From G965207045 sp965207045 (GTDB taxonomy: Bacteria; Pseudomonadota; Alphaproteobacteria; Rickettsiales; Anaplasmataceae): DNA of 64,000 bases. The stretch is from contig OZ242261.1 of NCBI GenBank assembly GCA_965207045.1, positions 1 through 64,000 of the forward strand. Reading direction: 5' to 3'. A program made the translations under genes and the position numbers. The notes under the pieces were generated by a model that had not been told where the DNA came from, made no database searches, and was given only the letters and a program-made list of their open reading frames with translations. Positions 38,149 to 47,538 of this stretch are shown piece after piece (the stretch's first letter is position 1; every line of letters starts with the position of its first letter).

Positions 38149-38380
38149 TTTCGAGTACGTTATTCATCATCAGTATAGTTTTCCTTAGTTTTTGTGCAAC
38201 CTCTATACATGCTTCTTTTGACTCTTCACATTCTTGTTCTTTTTTTTTTAGTTTGCTTTGCAATGTAATAAGCTCTTTAGAGTGAACTCTGCTATTGCGA
38301 CTATTAATATATAGTCTAAGGTTATTTTCAAAATCATTAAATATTTTATCTATTTTCTCCCTCATGCTATCACCACCCAT
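38138..38380 (-). CDS. Small coiled-coil protein next to zapA (DUF4164-like)
   Basis: 80 residues, almost entirely heptad-type helix (LITLQSKLKKKEQECEESKEACIEVAQKL). In many alphaproteobacteria a small coiled-coil protein of this kind precedes zapA, probably a division accessory. The first ATG is at 38380; MREKIDK five codons later is an alternative. Assignment is by size, coil and position. Confidence 0.65.
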   Translation of the reverse strand: MGGDSMREKIDKIFNDFENNLRLYINSRNSRVHSKELITLQSKLKKKEQECEESKEACIEVAQKLRKTILMMNNVLENAD

Positions 38381-38522
38381 TATACTTCAAATAGTATGAG
38401 TCATAATCTTAAAAAAAGCAAATTTTTTTGCGTTTTTTTTATTCTTACAACTAATTCCAGAATCGAATTATTATGCTATATTCCCTGCTTTATATACTTC
38501 ATGACCTTAGTAGGGATTTTAT

Positions 38523-39650
38523 TTATTTGAAAAATAATCTTAGAAATTTTTCATATATTAAAGATAAATTCTTTATATCTACTAGTGTTGTACATTCATC
38601 AATTTTATGTGCAGTTGTGTTTTGTAAACCAAACTCGATAACTGGGCAGATATCTTTTATGTATCTTGCATCTGATGTACCGCCACTTGTGCTAAGTTTT
38701 GGCAAGATATTCAGTGTTTCTTTTATTGCAATAACCATTATTTTACTTAAGGTTCCAGGAGTTGTTGTTATAAAGGGTTGGGCGTTATTATTTACTGTTA
38801 AGCTATAGTTGTTTGTTATGGATGTAATTTCTTGTCTGACAATTTCTTCTAAGTTCTCTGCTGTATGTATGTCATTAAAGCGAATGTTAAACTGAGAGTT
38901 AGCACTTGCCGGGATTATGTTACTTGTTTTATTGCCAACATCAATACTTGTTATTTCAATATTTGAGGGTTGGAAAAATTTATTACCAGTGTCAAGTGTT
39001 TTATTTTGTAACTTATGTAGTATTTTTACTATTTGTGTAATTGGATTAACTGCTGAATCTGGATATGCTACATGCCCCTGTTTACCGATTATTTTCAGTG
39101 CAAAAGTTATTGAGCCTCTGCGGCCAATTTTTATTATGTCTCCTAATTGTTTTTCACTAGTTGGTTCTCCGACAATACATGCAGTCACTTTCTCATTTTT
39201 TTGTTTGAGCCATTCTAAGACTTTTTGTGTGCCATTTTTACCGCTTTTTTCCTCATCACCAGTTAGCAAAAAGCTAATTGAACCTTTAACGGCAGATTTT
39301 ATATAATTTTCAGCTGCAATAACAAATGCACATATTGCACACTTCATATCTACAGCACCACGGCCATATAAGATATCATCTATGATCTTTGGTGCAAATG
39401 GTGGAGTTATCCACTTGTTTAAATCTCCTGGAGGAACTACATCAGTATGGCCGGCAAAACATATGTTAGGGGATGAATTGCCTATTCTTGCGTATAGATT
39501 AGTTGTGTCTTCAAAAATTAATTTATGTGTTTTAAAACCTAAGTTGAATAAATAATTTTCTAATATTTCGATTGCTCCATCATTTATTGGGGTGATACTA
39601 GCGCATGAAATTAAGTTTAGGCATAAATCTATTAATTTCTGATTTGGCAT
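38523..39650 (-). CDS. dapE: Succinyl-diaminopimelate desuccinylase
   Basis: 375 residues of the M20 zinc family. ICFAGHTDVVPPGDLNKW (zinc His), GRGAVDMKCAICAFV (bridging Asp), LLTGDEEKSGKNGTQKVLEWL (catalytic Glu-Glu), VGEPTSEK, and a C-terminal EFGLQNTTAHKIDE are present. It makes LL-diaminopimelate for peptidoglycan and lysine, so with murF it implies at least a partial cell wall route. Confidence 0.96.
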   Translation of the reverse strand: MPNQKLIDLCLNLISCASITPINDGAIEILENYLFNLGFKTHKLIFEDTTNLYARIGNSSPNICFAGHTDVVPPGDLNKWITPPFAPKIIDDILYGRGAVDMKCAICAFVIAAENYIKSAVKGSISFLLTGDEEKSGKNGTQKVLEWLKQKNEKVTACIVGEPTSEKQLGDIIKIGRRGSITFALKIIGKQGHVAYPDSAVNPITQIVKILHKLQNKTLDTGNKFFQPSNIEITSIDVGNKTSNIIPASANSQFNIRFNDIHTAENLEEIVRQEITSITNNYSLTVNNNAQPFITTTPGTLSKIMVIAIKETLNILPKLSTSGGTSDARYIKDICPVIEFGLQNTTAHKIDECTTLVDIKNLSLIYEKFLRLFFK

Positions 39651-39761
39651 CTGTATTTTCCATTTATAAATAAGATAAGTATCATAAGGCTAGATTGCAA
39701 ATAACCATTGTTGTTTTTTTATATCTCTGATATTCTATACTAAATCAAGGAATAAATTAAT

Positions 39762-39788
39762 ATGAAGAGTGTTGAATTATGCCGGTGA
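39762..39788 (+). other. Eight-codon upstream reading frame overlapping the 39779 start
   Basis: ATG at 39762 with a good AAGGA ten bases upstream encodes MKSVELCR and stops at 39786-39788, overlapping the start of the next gene. The ATG at 39779 itself has no such site. This could be a translation-coupling leader, or the main gene may use coupled reinitiation. Confidence 0.4.
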
Positions 39789-40708
39789 TGACAAGGAATG
39801 GATGGTCTACGCAGGAACGAAGCGAAGAAAATTTAAAAAAAGAAGTAAAATCACTAGTGCAACAATTACAGGGTAAAAATTTTGAATATGTTCTTGAAGA
39901 AGGTGCTTTAAAATTTTTCCATCTTTTTAAGCAAACAGAAATAAAAGAGGAAAAAGAAGTGTTAGAGAAATCTAGTAATTCAGTTTTTGATATTATTTTA
40001 GAGAGCGTGTATGAAGCAGTAAAAGAGGGAAGATGCTTTATAGAAATTTTTAAGGAAGCATTGAGACCAAAGTCGATTGATATTAATCATTACCATGAAT
40101 TTGTAGATGTGTTGTTTGACTTGCTAGAAGCTGCTGAAGGAAGAAAGTTAAGAGAATTTTTTTTGGAGAACTTGAGGATAGTGGAAGAGGTTCCTGAAGT
40201 CGTAAAGAAAATATCTAGTATAGCGATGGGGAAGAAAAAACTTACTGTAGGAATTGATGGATTTTTTGTTGCTTTTGCTTGTGATTATGCGTCAGCTGAG
40301 AATTCTAATAGGTACAGAAGAAGAATTGCTCATGTAGAAAGTGAGGGTTGTAGCGTCGAGCGAAAGTATTTTTATTTACCATCCAAAGATGTTAAGGGAA
40401 GTGATAGTGTGGTGCTCTTCTTTCATGATCATAAAGAAATTAAGGAAATGTGGAGTAAAATACTAAGATCAAAAGGGTTAGAAATAATAGAGAAGGCAGA
40501 TATTGTAAAAGCAGAGGAAAAGAAGTCATCAGTTATTGATGATCCTTCATCACCATTGCTAAAGGGAGTAGTTACTAATATGGCTAAATTAAAAGTAGAG
40601 GAAAGGAAGTCATCGGTTATTGATGATCCTTCGCTATTGCTAAAGGAAGTAGTTGCTAATGTGGCTAAACGAGATGAGGCTTGCGTTACTGCAACATATT
40701 CTTGTTAA
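39779..40708 (+). CDS. Hypothetical protein with C-terminal repeats, putative effector
   Basis: Unrecognised 309-residue soluble, helical, Lys/Glu-rich protein. Residues about 115-150 (FVDVLFDLLEAAEGRKLREFF, then EEVPEVVKKISSIA) resemble the repeat unit of the protein at 94. A globular stretch around FFVAFACDYASAEN and YFYLPSKDVKG follows. The tail has two imperfect 27/28-residue repeats (bases 40508-40672) built on EE-x-KSSVIDDPS and LLK-x-VV. The start is not well marked: see the overlapping short frame at 39762. It is first of three consecutive unknown genes. Confidence 0.65.
   Translation: MPVMTRNGWSTQERSEENLKKEVKSLVQQLQGKNFEYVLEEGALKFFHLFKQTEIKEEKEVLEKSSNSVFDIILESVYEAVKEGRCFIEIFKEALRPKSIDINHYHEFVDVLFDLLEAAEGRKLREFFLENLRIVEEVPEVVKKISSIAMGKKKLTVGIDGFFVAFACDYASAENSNRYRRRIAHVESEGCSVERKYFYLPSKDVKGSDSVVLFFHDHKEIKEMWSKILRSKGLEIIEKADIVKAEEKKSSVIDDPSSPLLKGVVTNMAKLKVEERKSSVIDDPSLLLKEVVANVAKRDEACVTATYSC
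40508..40672 (+). repeat. Two 84/81-bp repeats at the end of the 39779 gene
   Basis: Units beginning at 40508 and 40592 encode KAEEKKSSVIDDPSSPLLK and KVEERKSSVIDDPSLLLK. The second lacks one codon. Nucleotide similarity is high, with clustered changes. Confidence 0.8.
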
Positions 40709-40855
40709 GAGGGTGTTGGTAAAGCTAGTATTGTTGTAGGGATTGGAAAGGCTTGTGTTTATTTGTTGCTCAGCGATTAAAAATAGTATGTATTTTTTGC
40801 GAAAAAAATCATAATATAGTATTGTGCATAATTAATTAAAGTATTAGGCGCTAAA

Positions 40856-41590
40856 ATGGGAGCAGCAAAAAATTATAAATTTTTTGTAAGGGAGAAGCTG
40901 AAGCAGATTAATAATATTATGTCTGGAATGGGGAGAGTTAATAAGGAAAAGGCAATATTACGCATAAAAAAATGTTGTCTTATTCTGTTCGAAATTTTTC
41001 TTAAGGCAGAGAAAACAAGTTGTTTGGAGATGTGCGATAAATCGCATGTATCTGAAATTTGTGCTTATATACTCAATTGCCTTATGGAATACAAAGTGGA
41101 GCAGGAGGAGCTTTCTGATTATATTGGTATAGTTATTGAGGAGTTGCAGAAACTTATGTTACGGTATGTAATAGATAGTGATGAGGTTGACAGATTAATA
41201 AATATGTTGAGAAGTCAGTTAATGTTGGCATTATGCAAAGAAATGCAAGGAGAGGAAGAAGCTATTGCGAAAAAAGAAGAAATTAATGCTATTAAAGAAT
41301 TTGTGTCTGTTAACCCTGAGCGATGTTGTTTTAAACGCCTTGGTTTTGTAGAACGACTTACTCTTTGTTACATGAGTAGAGTGTGGCTTGTTGCAGTTGA
41401 AGATAAGTGGGGTGAAGCAAGTGAAAAAAAGCATATCATTGATTATGGACCAGTTATTAGATACCACACTGATGAAGAGTGTTATCAGATTTTAAACGAA
41501 GCGCAAAAGGGGGTACAAGTCAGTTCTGTTATGGAAGTAGATGAACAAGGTATGAGTAATATTGCGAAATTAGAAGCTAGGTTCTTATAG
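40856..41590 (+). CDS. Hypothetical helical Cys-rich protein
   Basis: Unrecognised 244-residue protein, helical, with no membrane segment. Segments ILFEIFLKAEKTSCLEMC, IKEFVSVNPERCCF and YHTDEECYQIL recur in similar order and spacing in the next gene (ILKIFILIDEHENWKC, IKSFCNSFPDWCF, HHTIDECRQIS). The two therefore look like diverged tandem duplicates. It has about 12 cysteines, unusual for a cytosolic protein. It probably has its own promoter in the 150-base gap. Confidence 0.6.
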   Translation: MGAAKNYKFFVREKLKQINNIMSGMGRVNKEKAILRIKKCCLILFEIFLKAEKTSCLEMCDKSHVSEICAYILNCLMEYKVEQEELSDYIGIVIEELQKLMLRYVIDSDEVDRLINMLRSQLMLALCKEMQGEEEAIAKKEEINAIKEFVSVNPERCCFKRLGFVERLTLCYMSRVWLVAVEDKWGEASEKKHIIDYGPVIRYHTDEECYQILNEAQKGVQVSSVMEVDEQGMSNIAKLEARFL

Positions 41591-41796
41591 GGTAAACTTA
41601 AAGTTAAAATTGTGAATGCATATATTTGCGTGGAAGTAAGAAAATCTGACTTTATTGTGTGTGTTATCAATAACTTGATTGATAATTTGTGTGAGAATTG
41701 TCAGAAAATGAGTTTATTAGTGATGTAGTATCCGGTTGTAAGTTTTTGTATATATCAATATAATGTATCAAGAAATCAATATTGTAGATATTAAAT

Positions 41797-42576
41797 ATGG
41801 AAGAGAAAAAGAGAATAGATCAAGCCATAATTGAGTTAAAAAAAATCTTTCATGAAAATGATTTTACACAAGGATCTAAGTTTCCAAATGCAGGTAGTCA
41901 AATATTGAAAATTTTTATTCTCATAGATGAACATGAAAATTGGAAATGTTTAAGCTATGTCAATCAACTAAATGAAGTTGTACATGGAACTCTAAAGACA
42001 ATTAAGCAAAACTGCCATGCATCAATTTTTCTTGCTTCCTTTGCAAATGCGTTAATTTCTTATGTTAAATATAAGAATGGTGAGAATGAAGGAAATGAAT
42101 GTGCTATTTTTTTAGTCTCTTTATTAAAGGATATTGAATGTGATAAAATCCGAAGGCACTTAAAGAAAGAGTTTGAGGAATTGAGGCGTTTCTACGATGG
42201 TAACAAATTAAGTCTACCTAAATTTCGTCTAGATACTACTCTGAGTGCGTTCTATCACAGTCAAGATGATTCTGATAGGATGGCTAGTGATCTTTGGCAA
42301 GAACTTTTAAAAGGGAATAAGATAGAGGAAGAGAAGAAGATAAAGTCCTTTTGTAATTCATTTCCTGATTGGTGCTTCAATATATGTTGTAATAAATTGT
42401 TGCATATTAATAACCTATATGGTAAAGAAGCTATTGATATTAATCATCATACAATTGATGAATGTCGTCAAATTAGTAAATTGATTATGTCAGAACGTGA
42501 TAGAAATTGCCCTAGTTCGTTGGTAGTGGGTGATGTTGGTTCGGTAGGTTTAGAATCCCGACCACAATTATTGTAA
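41797..42576 (+). CDS. Hypothetical helical protein, relative of the 40856 product
   Basis: Unrecognised 259-residue protein. Shared features with its neighbour are given in that entry. A central charged region (LKKEFEELRRFYDGNKLSLPKF) and a Ser/Pro/Gly-rich C-terminal tail are its own. No signal peptide or membrane helix. As a pair within an accessory islet next to a decayed zone, these look like lineage-specific effectors, but this is only inference. Confidence 0.6.
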   Translation: MEEKKRIDQAIIELKKIFHENDFTQGSKFPNAGSQILKIFILIDEHENWKCLSYVNQLNEVVHGTLKTIKQNCHASIFLASFANALISYVKYKNGENEGNECAIFLVSLLKDIECDKIRRHLKKEFEELRRFYDGNKLSLPKFRLDTTLSAFYHSQDDSDRMASDLWQELLKGNKIEEEKKIKSFCNSFPDWCFNICCNKLLHINNLYGKEAIDINHHTIDECRQISKLIMSERDRNCPSSLVVGDVGSVGLESRPQLL

Positions 42577-42643
42577 GCGTATACCTAAGTAGAGATTATT
42601 GATACAATGGAGCTTTGAGACATTCTATTAATATATATATATA

Positions 42644-45600
42644 ATGTTGAGATTGCAGATACGCGAGTTATATACACATGAAGGTCTTACCAATCTTCAT
42701 GATAAATTTTGTAAATTTTTGGAAAAAGCAAGTAAAGATTTGTTCCTGCAATTACAGAGTATAAGTGACTATGATGCAGGGTTTGCTCTGCAATTAGCTC
42801 CTTATATTGAAGAATTTATAGTGGATGTGTTTGGTCTTGCAGAAGAAGTACAAGCGCTATGTAAATACGAGAATTCTTTTACCAATATTCATAGATGTAA
42901 AAGGCAATTTATTCAGCGTTATGCAGTGAAAAATTATGATATGGTCGAAAATTTTGCTGAAATAGAACTCTTACTTAAGCAGATTTTAAATACTGATGAA
43001 ATAGGAGAAGCGCTTTATGCAGATCAAGTTATGAAGTGGTGGCTTGAAAAGGAAAAGTATCAACATGAGCTAGAAATAGCTGCGAAGTATGCTATTCACA
43101 TGACTAAGAAATTAACAGATTCAGCTCTATTTGGTTTGCCAAAAAAGTTATATTACGAAGATTTAGTAACAACTGATACTTACAAAGATAGTAATGTTGC
43201 TGTTTTAAAATCACCTGTAAGAAAATATAGAAGTGGATTCAAGTTGACTGATAAAGGGTTAAGCTCTGCACAAGCAATTGACCAAGCTAATTATTGTATC
43301 TTTTGCCATAAACGAGGCAAGGATAGCTGTTCCAAGGGAATTTATGAGAAGAGTGGGGAATGTAAAATATCATCATCAACTAAGACTAAACTTACTGGCT
43401 GCCCGTTGGATGAAAAAATTTCGGAAATGAACCTTATGAAATCACAAGGTTATAATATTGCAGCTCTTGTTTTTATCACATTAGATAATCCAATGTGCGC
43501 TGCTACAGGACATAGAATTTGTAACGATTGCATGCGCTCGTGTATATATCAGAAGCAAACACCGGTTAACATACCGGGTGTTGAAACTAATATTTTATCA
43601 CTGGTGTTATCTTTGCCATATGGATTCGAAATCTATAGCTTGCTGACTCGTTGGAACCCACTGAACTTTAAAAATCCAATACCAAAAAAATCGAGTAATT
43701 ATAAGGTACTTGTTGTTGGGTTGGGTCCAGCTGGTTTTACAATGGCGCACTATTTATTAAATGAAGGTCATACTGTTGTAGCGATTGATGGTTTGAAGAT
43801 AGAAAAGTTGCCAGTATATTTGGCTGAGAAAGAAAAATTTGTGGCAATAAAAGATGTAACAAGATTATATGAAGAGCTAGATGAAAGAGTGATAGCAGGC
43901 TTTGGTGGGGTAACTGAATATGGTATTACAGCGCGATGGAACAAAAATTATTTAAAATTAGTGCGATTATTGTTAGAGCGTAGGGAAAATTTTGCTATGT
44001 ATGGGGGTATACGGTTTGGCAGTAATATAACTTACAAAAATGCTATACAGTTAGGCTTTAACCATATAGTATTAGCAATCGGTGCTGGTAGCCCAAATAT
44101 TGTTAACTTAAAAAATAACCTTTCCTGTGGTGTAAGAATGGCATCAGATTTTTTAATGTTGTTGCAGTTAGGTGGGGCTTATAAGAAGGATTCCATAACC
44201 AATTTGCAAATAAGAATGCCAATAGTTGTTATAGGAGGTGGTTTAACTGCTGTTGATACTGCTACGGAAGCACTATATTATTACGTGGCTCAAGTAAAAA
44301 AATTTACAAAACAATATAGTATTTTGGGTGAAAACTTTGAAAAAAAATTATCACAACAGGAAAAGGAAGTGGCAAAAGAGTTTTTATGTCATGCAAAATT
44401 GTTAAATAACAAGAGTACTGATGAATTGAGTTTCTTGAAAAGCTTAGGAGGGGTTAAGATTTTGTACAGAAAAACTCTGCAGGATTCTCCAGCCTATAGA
44501 TTGAACCATGAAGAACTTGAAAAAGCTTTTGCTGAAGGAGTTGAGTTTATAGAGAATTTTATACCGAGTGAAGTTTTGCTTGATAGATATGGCAATGCAA
44601 AAGCGATTTTAGGATCTATCAATAAGGAGAAGAAGGTAATTGCAGCAAAAACAATTTTGATTGCAGCTGGAACAAAGTCTAATTCTATTTTATCTAGGGA
44701 AGACCCTGAAAATTTTTATGATTTTATCAATAATCCGCGTGATGATATTACTCTTTTGGGTGATGTAAATCCTAAGTACTCTGGTAGTGTGGTAAAAGCA
44801 ATGGCAAGTGCAAAGCACACATATTCAATCGTAACAAAGAAATTATCAAAATTAACTCCAGAGGAAGGAAATGGATTTTTTGCTGAAATAGATAAAGCTT
44901 TGGATGCTGAGGTAGTTGATGTAATTCAGTTAACGCCGACTATATACGAGGTAGTTGTGCGATCAAAGTTGGCTTCTGAAAATTTTAAGCCTGGCCAGTT
45001 TTATAGATTACAAAATTATGAGTATAATGCTCTTAAGTTTGATGCTATGACTATGTTAACTGAAGGCATTGCCTTAACTGGTGCTAAGGTGGAACAAGGT
45101 AAGATCTCTTTAATTACATTGGTTATGGGGGCTTCATCAAGTCTATGTTCATACCTCAGGCCAAAAGAAAAAATTGTATTAATGGGGCCAACTGGGACGC
45201 CAACTGTAATCCCAAAAAATGAAACTGTTATGTTAATAGGTGGAGGTCTTGGTAATGCAGTGCTATTTTCTGTAGGACAGGCTATGAGGAAAAATGGGTG
45301 CAAAATTTTATACGTTGCAGGTTATAAAAAAGAGCAAGATCGATATAAAATTGAAGAGATAGAAAAAGCAGCTGATGTTATATTTTGGGCTTGTGATGAG
45401 AGGAAAATGGGCAAGACTCGCGAACAAGATTTTTCTTTTTGCGGTAATATTATAGATATGGTTTCTGCGTTTCATGTTGAGAAAAAAGTTGTTTTAAGTG
45501 AAATAGATAGAGTTTTAGTTATTGGTTCTGATTCAATGATGAATGCTGTTAATTATGCTCCATGGAAGAAGTTTTTTAAGAAGGGGATTAAAATTATTGC

Positions 45601-45829
45601 ATCAATAAATTCACCTATGCAGTGCATGATGAAGGGAATATGTGCTCAATGCTTGCAAAAACATAGGGAAACTAAGACAAAAGAAGAAACGTTTGTTTAT
45701 AGTTGTTGTAATCAAGATCAAGATATGAATACTGTTGATTTTTATCACCTTCAGCAAAGATTGAGACAGAATTCATTGCAGGAGAAAGTTACTGCGAATT
45801 TTATAAAATGTTTATGTAAGTTTAATTAA
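42644..45829 (+). CDS. Fused glutamate-synthase-like/PyrK-like reductase
   Basis: 1061 residues. 1-200: helical region without known motif. 210-300: cysteine clusters (Cys218, 221, 229; then CPLDEKI and CAATGHRICNDCMRSC) likely for Fe-S clusters. 350-720: FAD/NAD(P) module like GltB small subunit (VVGLGPAGFTMAHYLL; VVIGGGLTAVDTATEAL). 750-1040: ferredoxin-NADP reductase fold like PyrK, with IGGGLGNAVLF and a terminal 2Fe-2S motif (CMMKGICAQC...CC). Rickettsiales carry such single-chain oxidoreductases of about 1000 residues. Substrate is unknown; electron transfer between NAD(P)H and a quinone or dihydroorotate-type partner is inferred. Confidence 0.85.
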   Translation: MLRLQIRELYTHEGLTNLHDKFCKFLEKASKDLFLQLQSISDYDAGFALQLAPYIEEFIVDVFGLAEEVQALCKYENSFTNIHRCKRQFIQRYAVKNYDMVENFAEIELLLKQILNTDEIGEALYADQVMKWWLEKEKYQHELEIAAKYAIHMTKKLTDSALFGLPKKLYYEDLVTTDTYKDSNVAVLKSPVRKYRSGFKLTDKGLSSAQAIDQANYCIFCHKRGKDSCSKGIYEKSGECKISSSTKTKLTGCPLDEKISEMNLMKSQGYNIAALVFITLDNPMCAATGHRICNDCMRSCIYQKQTPVNIPGVETNILSLVLSLPYGFEIYSLLTRWNPLNFKNPIPKKSSNYKVLVVGLGPAGFTMAHYLLNEGHTVVAIDGLKIEKLPVYLAEKEKFVAIKDVTRLYEELDERVIAGFGGVTEYGITARWNKNYLKLVRLLLERRENFAMYGGIRFGSNITYKNAIQLGFNHIVLAIGAGSPNIVNLKNNLSCGVRMASDFLMLLQLGGAYKKDSITNLQIRMPIVVIGGGLTAVDTATEALYYYVAQVKKFTKQYSILGENFEKKLSQQEKEVAKEFLCHAKLLNNKSTDELSFLKSLGGVKILYRKTLQDSPAYRLNHEELEKAFAEGVEFIENFIPSEVLLDRYGNAKAILGSINKEKKVIAAKTILIAAGTKSNSILSREDPENFYDFINNPRDDITLLGDVNPKYSGSVVKAMASAKHTYSIVTKKLSKLTPEEGNGFFAEIDKALDAEVVDVIQLTPTIYEVVVRSKLASENFKPGQFYRLQNYEYNALKFDAMTMLTEGIALTGAKVEQGKISLITLVMGASSSLCSYLRPKEKIVLMGPTGTPTVIPKNETVMLIGGGLGNAVLFSVGQAMRKNGCKILYVAGYKKEQDRYKIEEIEKAADVIFWACDERKMGKTREQDFSFCGNIIDMVSAFHVEKKVVLSEIDRVLVIGSDSMMNAVNYAPWKKFFKKGIKIIASINSPMQCMMKGICAQCLQKHRETKTKEETFVYSCCNQDQDMNTVDFYHLQQRLRQNSLQEKVTANFIKCLCKFN

Positions 45830-45929
45830 ATAGTCGATACTGACAGTATATAATGTTTTATTTATGTGTTAATTAATAAATTGAACTCCATAAAGCCATA
45901 AAGAATTATGATATTCGTAATGATTAATA

Positions 45930-46490
45930 TGAAGTCAAGAGTATTAAGTATATAAGTGATAAAGAGGAGTTAAAAAGATCAAGGAATATACTGACGTTGA
46001 TTCTATTGAAGCTTATGTGATGAGTAATACAGAAAGTCATGTTGATATAAGAAAGTGTTGTTATTGTGAAAAGCAGCAAACATTGGTGCAATTTATGTGT
46101 GAGCATGGAAAGTATTTTGCTTTTTAATTAAGAAATATTTTGATGTTAATGTAGCTTATGTAGAAGGTAAAAATATTTTACATTATACTGCATTGAGTAA
46201 CATTCAAAATGATGAAGTGGAAAGGGTTATTTCAATATTGAAGTAGAGGTTGGGATTAGAAAAATACTCAACTGCGATTTAAATAACGTGTTGTAGCAGA
46301 AAGATAAGTGAGACAAGAGCCCTTTGTATTATACTTATGAAAAGAGATGTTACAAGTTGATGAGAAAGGGCAGGAGTTGCTTTATACTAAGATTTTGTCG
46401 TATGCGTTGGAACAAAAGCGATTCAATTTTAGTAAAGTAATAGTTAAAGTTACATTACAGGAATTAACGGGAGAGATAAAGAAATAAGAA
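45930..46490 (+). pseudogene. Decayed ankyrin-repeat gene
   Basis: Consecutive coding-like stretches in shifting frames: VKSIKYISDKEELKRS, then EYTDVDSIEAYVMSNTESHV ending at a stop, then LIKKYFDVNVAYVEGKNILHYTAL, then DKSPLYYTYEKRCYKLM. The phrases D-V-N-V...G-K-N-I-L-H-Y-T-A and K-S-P-L-Y-Y are ankyrin consensus. At least three frameshifts or stops break it. Confidence 0.6.
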
Positions 46491-46526
46491 TTTATTAAAA
46501 GTCTTTTTTGTATATGCTACAATTCT

Positions 46527-47101
46527 GTGTGTATAGATAAATATTGTGGTTTACGTACTTATAGTGATTTGTTTTTGAATGACTTCTCCTCTACAAAATT
46601 AAAGTTCTGTTTTGGAAGTTTGAGCCATTTAAAGAGGTATTATTCTGATCCAACAAGGTTAGCTACTCTGGTTAATTCATGGAAAATAGGAGATCTCGAG
46701 CAAAAGAAAGAAGGTACTTTTTACAGATAGGCAAGGTTTCTTTATCGATGAAACTGCATTTATTTTGGTCTGTTGATGGCATCAGTATTGATATGTGCTT
46801 ATATGCTATTTTGTTACCGATTCTTTATATTGGGGGTACCAAATCCATTAATAGTAGTGAAAAGTTATTTTGGTTTATGACATTGATTGTTGCACTATGT
46901 GAAGCGTTTTTATTCCCAATTGTGGCAACAGCTATTATGTTCATAGTAGAAGAAACACGAAGTGAAAAAGATAAATCAGCAAGGAGAGAAAAGTTTGTTT
47001 CGGTTGGGTCTAGGAAGAAAGCAACAAAATTTTACACAGTTTTTTTACGGAAAAAAGTATTACTAAAGATGTGGATTATAATCCTTTTATTTTTGGATTA
47101 G
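46527..47101 (+). pseudogene. Broken membrane-protein gene behind the ankyrin remnant
   Basis: Two overlapping frames (46527-46730 and 46679-47101). The second has two hydrophobic helices (CLYAILLPILYIGG and FWFMTLIVALCEAFLFPIVATAIMFIV) and a charged tail, the same layout as the intact small membrane proteins at 4078 and 51600. Probably the two frames were one gene with a frameshift near 46700, possibly continuing the ankyrin gene. Confidence 0.4.
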
Positions 47102-47538
47102 GCGCATTGTAATGTGCAAAAATAGAGAAAAATGTTTTTTTCTGTTTGTGTGTGTAAAAAAACGGTATATGAGAGAGCAGTGTATTCATCCTGAAATTTG
47201 GGAAAAATTTTTTATAATTTTTTTTGCTCGTAGCACAAATTTAGTTAATCTTAATAACCAAAACAAAGCTTAATACGGGATTTTGTTGAAGGAGAATGTA
47301 ATGTTAGTTTTTGCAAAGATTTCTATCAGAAAATGAGTGACGCAATATATTATCTTGTTTTTGTTACCGCATCTTGTGCTTAACAAATAAAATTGATGTC
47401 TCTTCTTTAGCTAAGTTTATAAAGCTCTATGTTGTTGTGCTCATAAAGATAATTGAGTAGTGTTCAATAAACTTTGTTAAAGTTCTAAAGTTTGAAGCAC
47501 GTATTTTGAAGTATTTAAGAAGAAAAGTCTAGGGTGAT
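47102..47538. other. Intergenic stretch before znuC
   Basis: No coding frame of note and no RNA gene. It is probably the tail of the decayed zone. The znuC promoter should lie in the last 100 bases but no clear pair of boxes stands out. Confidence 0.4.

Noticed and set aside
42625..42643. (TA)n tract in front of the fused reductase as a phase-variation switch
   Set aside because: Only about six repeats in a very A/T-rich background and no clear promoter box around it.
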